From positions 1 to 21,431 of the forward strand of contig NZ_JOCF01000099.1 of the NCBI RefSeq assembly GCF_000720635.1: DNA of 21,431 bases. Direction: 5' to 3'. The notes below the pieces were generated by a model. The model was given only the letters and a program-made list of their open reading frames with translations, made no database searches and was not told where the DNA came from. The stretch is from Streptomyces sp. NRRL WC-3742. Its GTDB lineage: Bacteria > Actinomycetota > Actinomycetes > Streptomycetales > Streptomycetaceae. Of the stretch, positions 21,174-21,431 are shown in pieces; position 1 is the first letter of the stretch, and each line of letters begins with the position of its first letter. A program made the translations under genes and the position numbers.

Positions 21174-21431
21174 TCAGTTTGTCTGGATCGAGGTGTCGTC
21201 GATCACGAAGCTCGTCTGCAGCGAGGAGTCCTCGACGCCGTTGAACTTCAGGGTGACGCTCTGGCCCGCGTAGGACGAGAGGTCGAAGGTGCGCTGCTGG
21301 TAGCCCGCGGCCGCGTCGACGTTGGAGTACGACTTCAGCGTGGTGCCGTTGACGGAGACCGTCAGCTTGTCGTACGCGGTGGTGCCCGTCTCGGCGGTGT
21401 CGATGTGCAGCCAGAAGCTCAGCGTCGCCTT
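21174..21431 (-). CDS. C-terminal domain of a probable secreted protein (partial)
   Basis: The last 85 codons of a gene that begins outside the window; the stop is at 21176-21174. The visible sequence is a beta-sandwich: ATLSFWLHIDTAETGTTAYD, KLTVSVNGTTLKSYSNVD, QQRTFDLSSYAGQSVTLKF and SSLQTSFVIDDTSIQTN. Domains of this wording are found at the C-termini of secreted Streptomyces proteases, such as S53 kumamolisin-type and metallopeptidases, where they probably bind carbohydrate or protein. The enzyme itself is not visible. The identity of the parent protein is therefore inference. Confidence 0.65.
   Translation of the reverse strand, partial: KATLSFWLHIDTAETGTTAYDKLTVSVNGTTLKSYSNVDAAAGYQQRTFDLSSYAGQSVTLKFNGVEDSSLQTSFVIDDTSIQTN

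Overview
The window reads as chromosome from a high-GC actinomycete, most likely Streptomyces or a close relative such as Kitasatospora. The evidence is the very high G+C with G/C-biased third codon positions, GTG starts, dense GC-rich hairpins instead of U-tract terminators, a Tat-exported phosphatase and actinomycete-type regulators. No rRNA, tRNA, CRISPR array, transposase or phage gene is visible. Nineteen complete genes and two partial genes are supported, nearly all in short one- or two-gene units.

Region 1 (1-4743): a partial Cys-rich pentapeptide-repeat protein (-) diverges from a GNAT acetyltransferase (+). A cytoplasmic SGNH hydrolase (-) and an HxlR-type regulator (-) follow. The regulator shares an operator-rich promoter region with a divergent AlaA-like aminotransferase (+), which is followed by a YnfA-type membrane protein (+).

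Region 2 (4744-9505): a Tat-exported purple-acid-phosphatase-like enzyme (-), a free-standing DnaJ-type zinc-finger protein (-) and a [2Fe-2S] ferredoxin-like protein (-). These are followed by an overlapping + strand pair: a membrane S26 signal-peptidase homologue lacking both catalytic residues, and an AraC-type regulator. Strong hairpins separate this pair from the next, convergent gene.

Region 3 (9506-14476): an FAD-binding dehydrogenase (-) diverges from a secreted SGNH esterase/lipase (+) across a 327-base, AT-richer structured region. A CocE/NonD-family protein (+) follows whose nucleophilic serine is replaced by glycine.

Region 4 (14471-17521): a likely minus-strand unit of HTH (MmyB-type) regulator, APH-fold kinase and cupin, with an SDR oxidoreductase divergent from the regulator. 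Region 5 (17509-21431): a two-gene WXG/ESX-like unit (152 aa and 746 aa) leading into a HAD phosphatase, then the C-terminal end of a probable secreted protein with its terminator.

Three features stand out. Two enzyme homologues have lost their catalytic nucleophile (S26-like and CocE-like). Short tandem repeats of 10-17 bp repeatedly lie at or just beyond stop codons (2635, 7019, 12450, 14449, 15782, 20454), and some units contain the stop codon itself. Several starts look leaderless, two of them sharing the same 11-base promoter segment. All functional calls come from motif reading without database searches.
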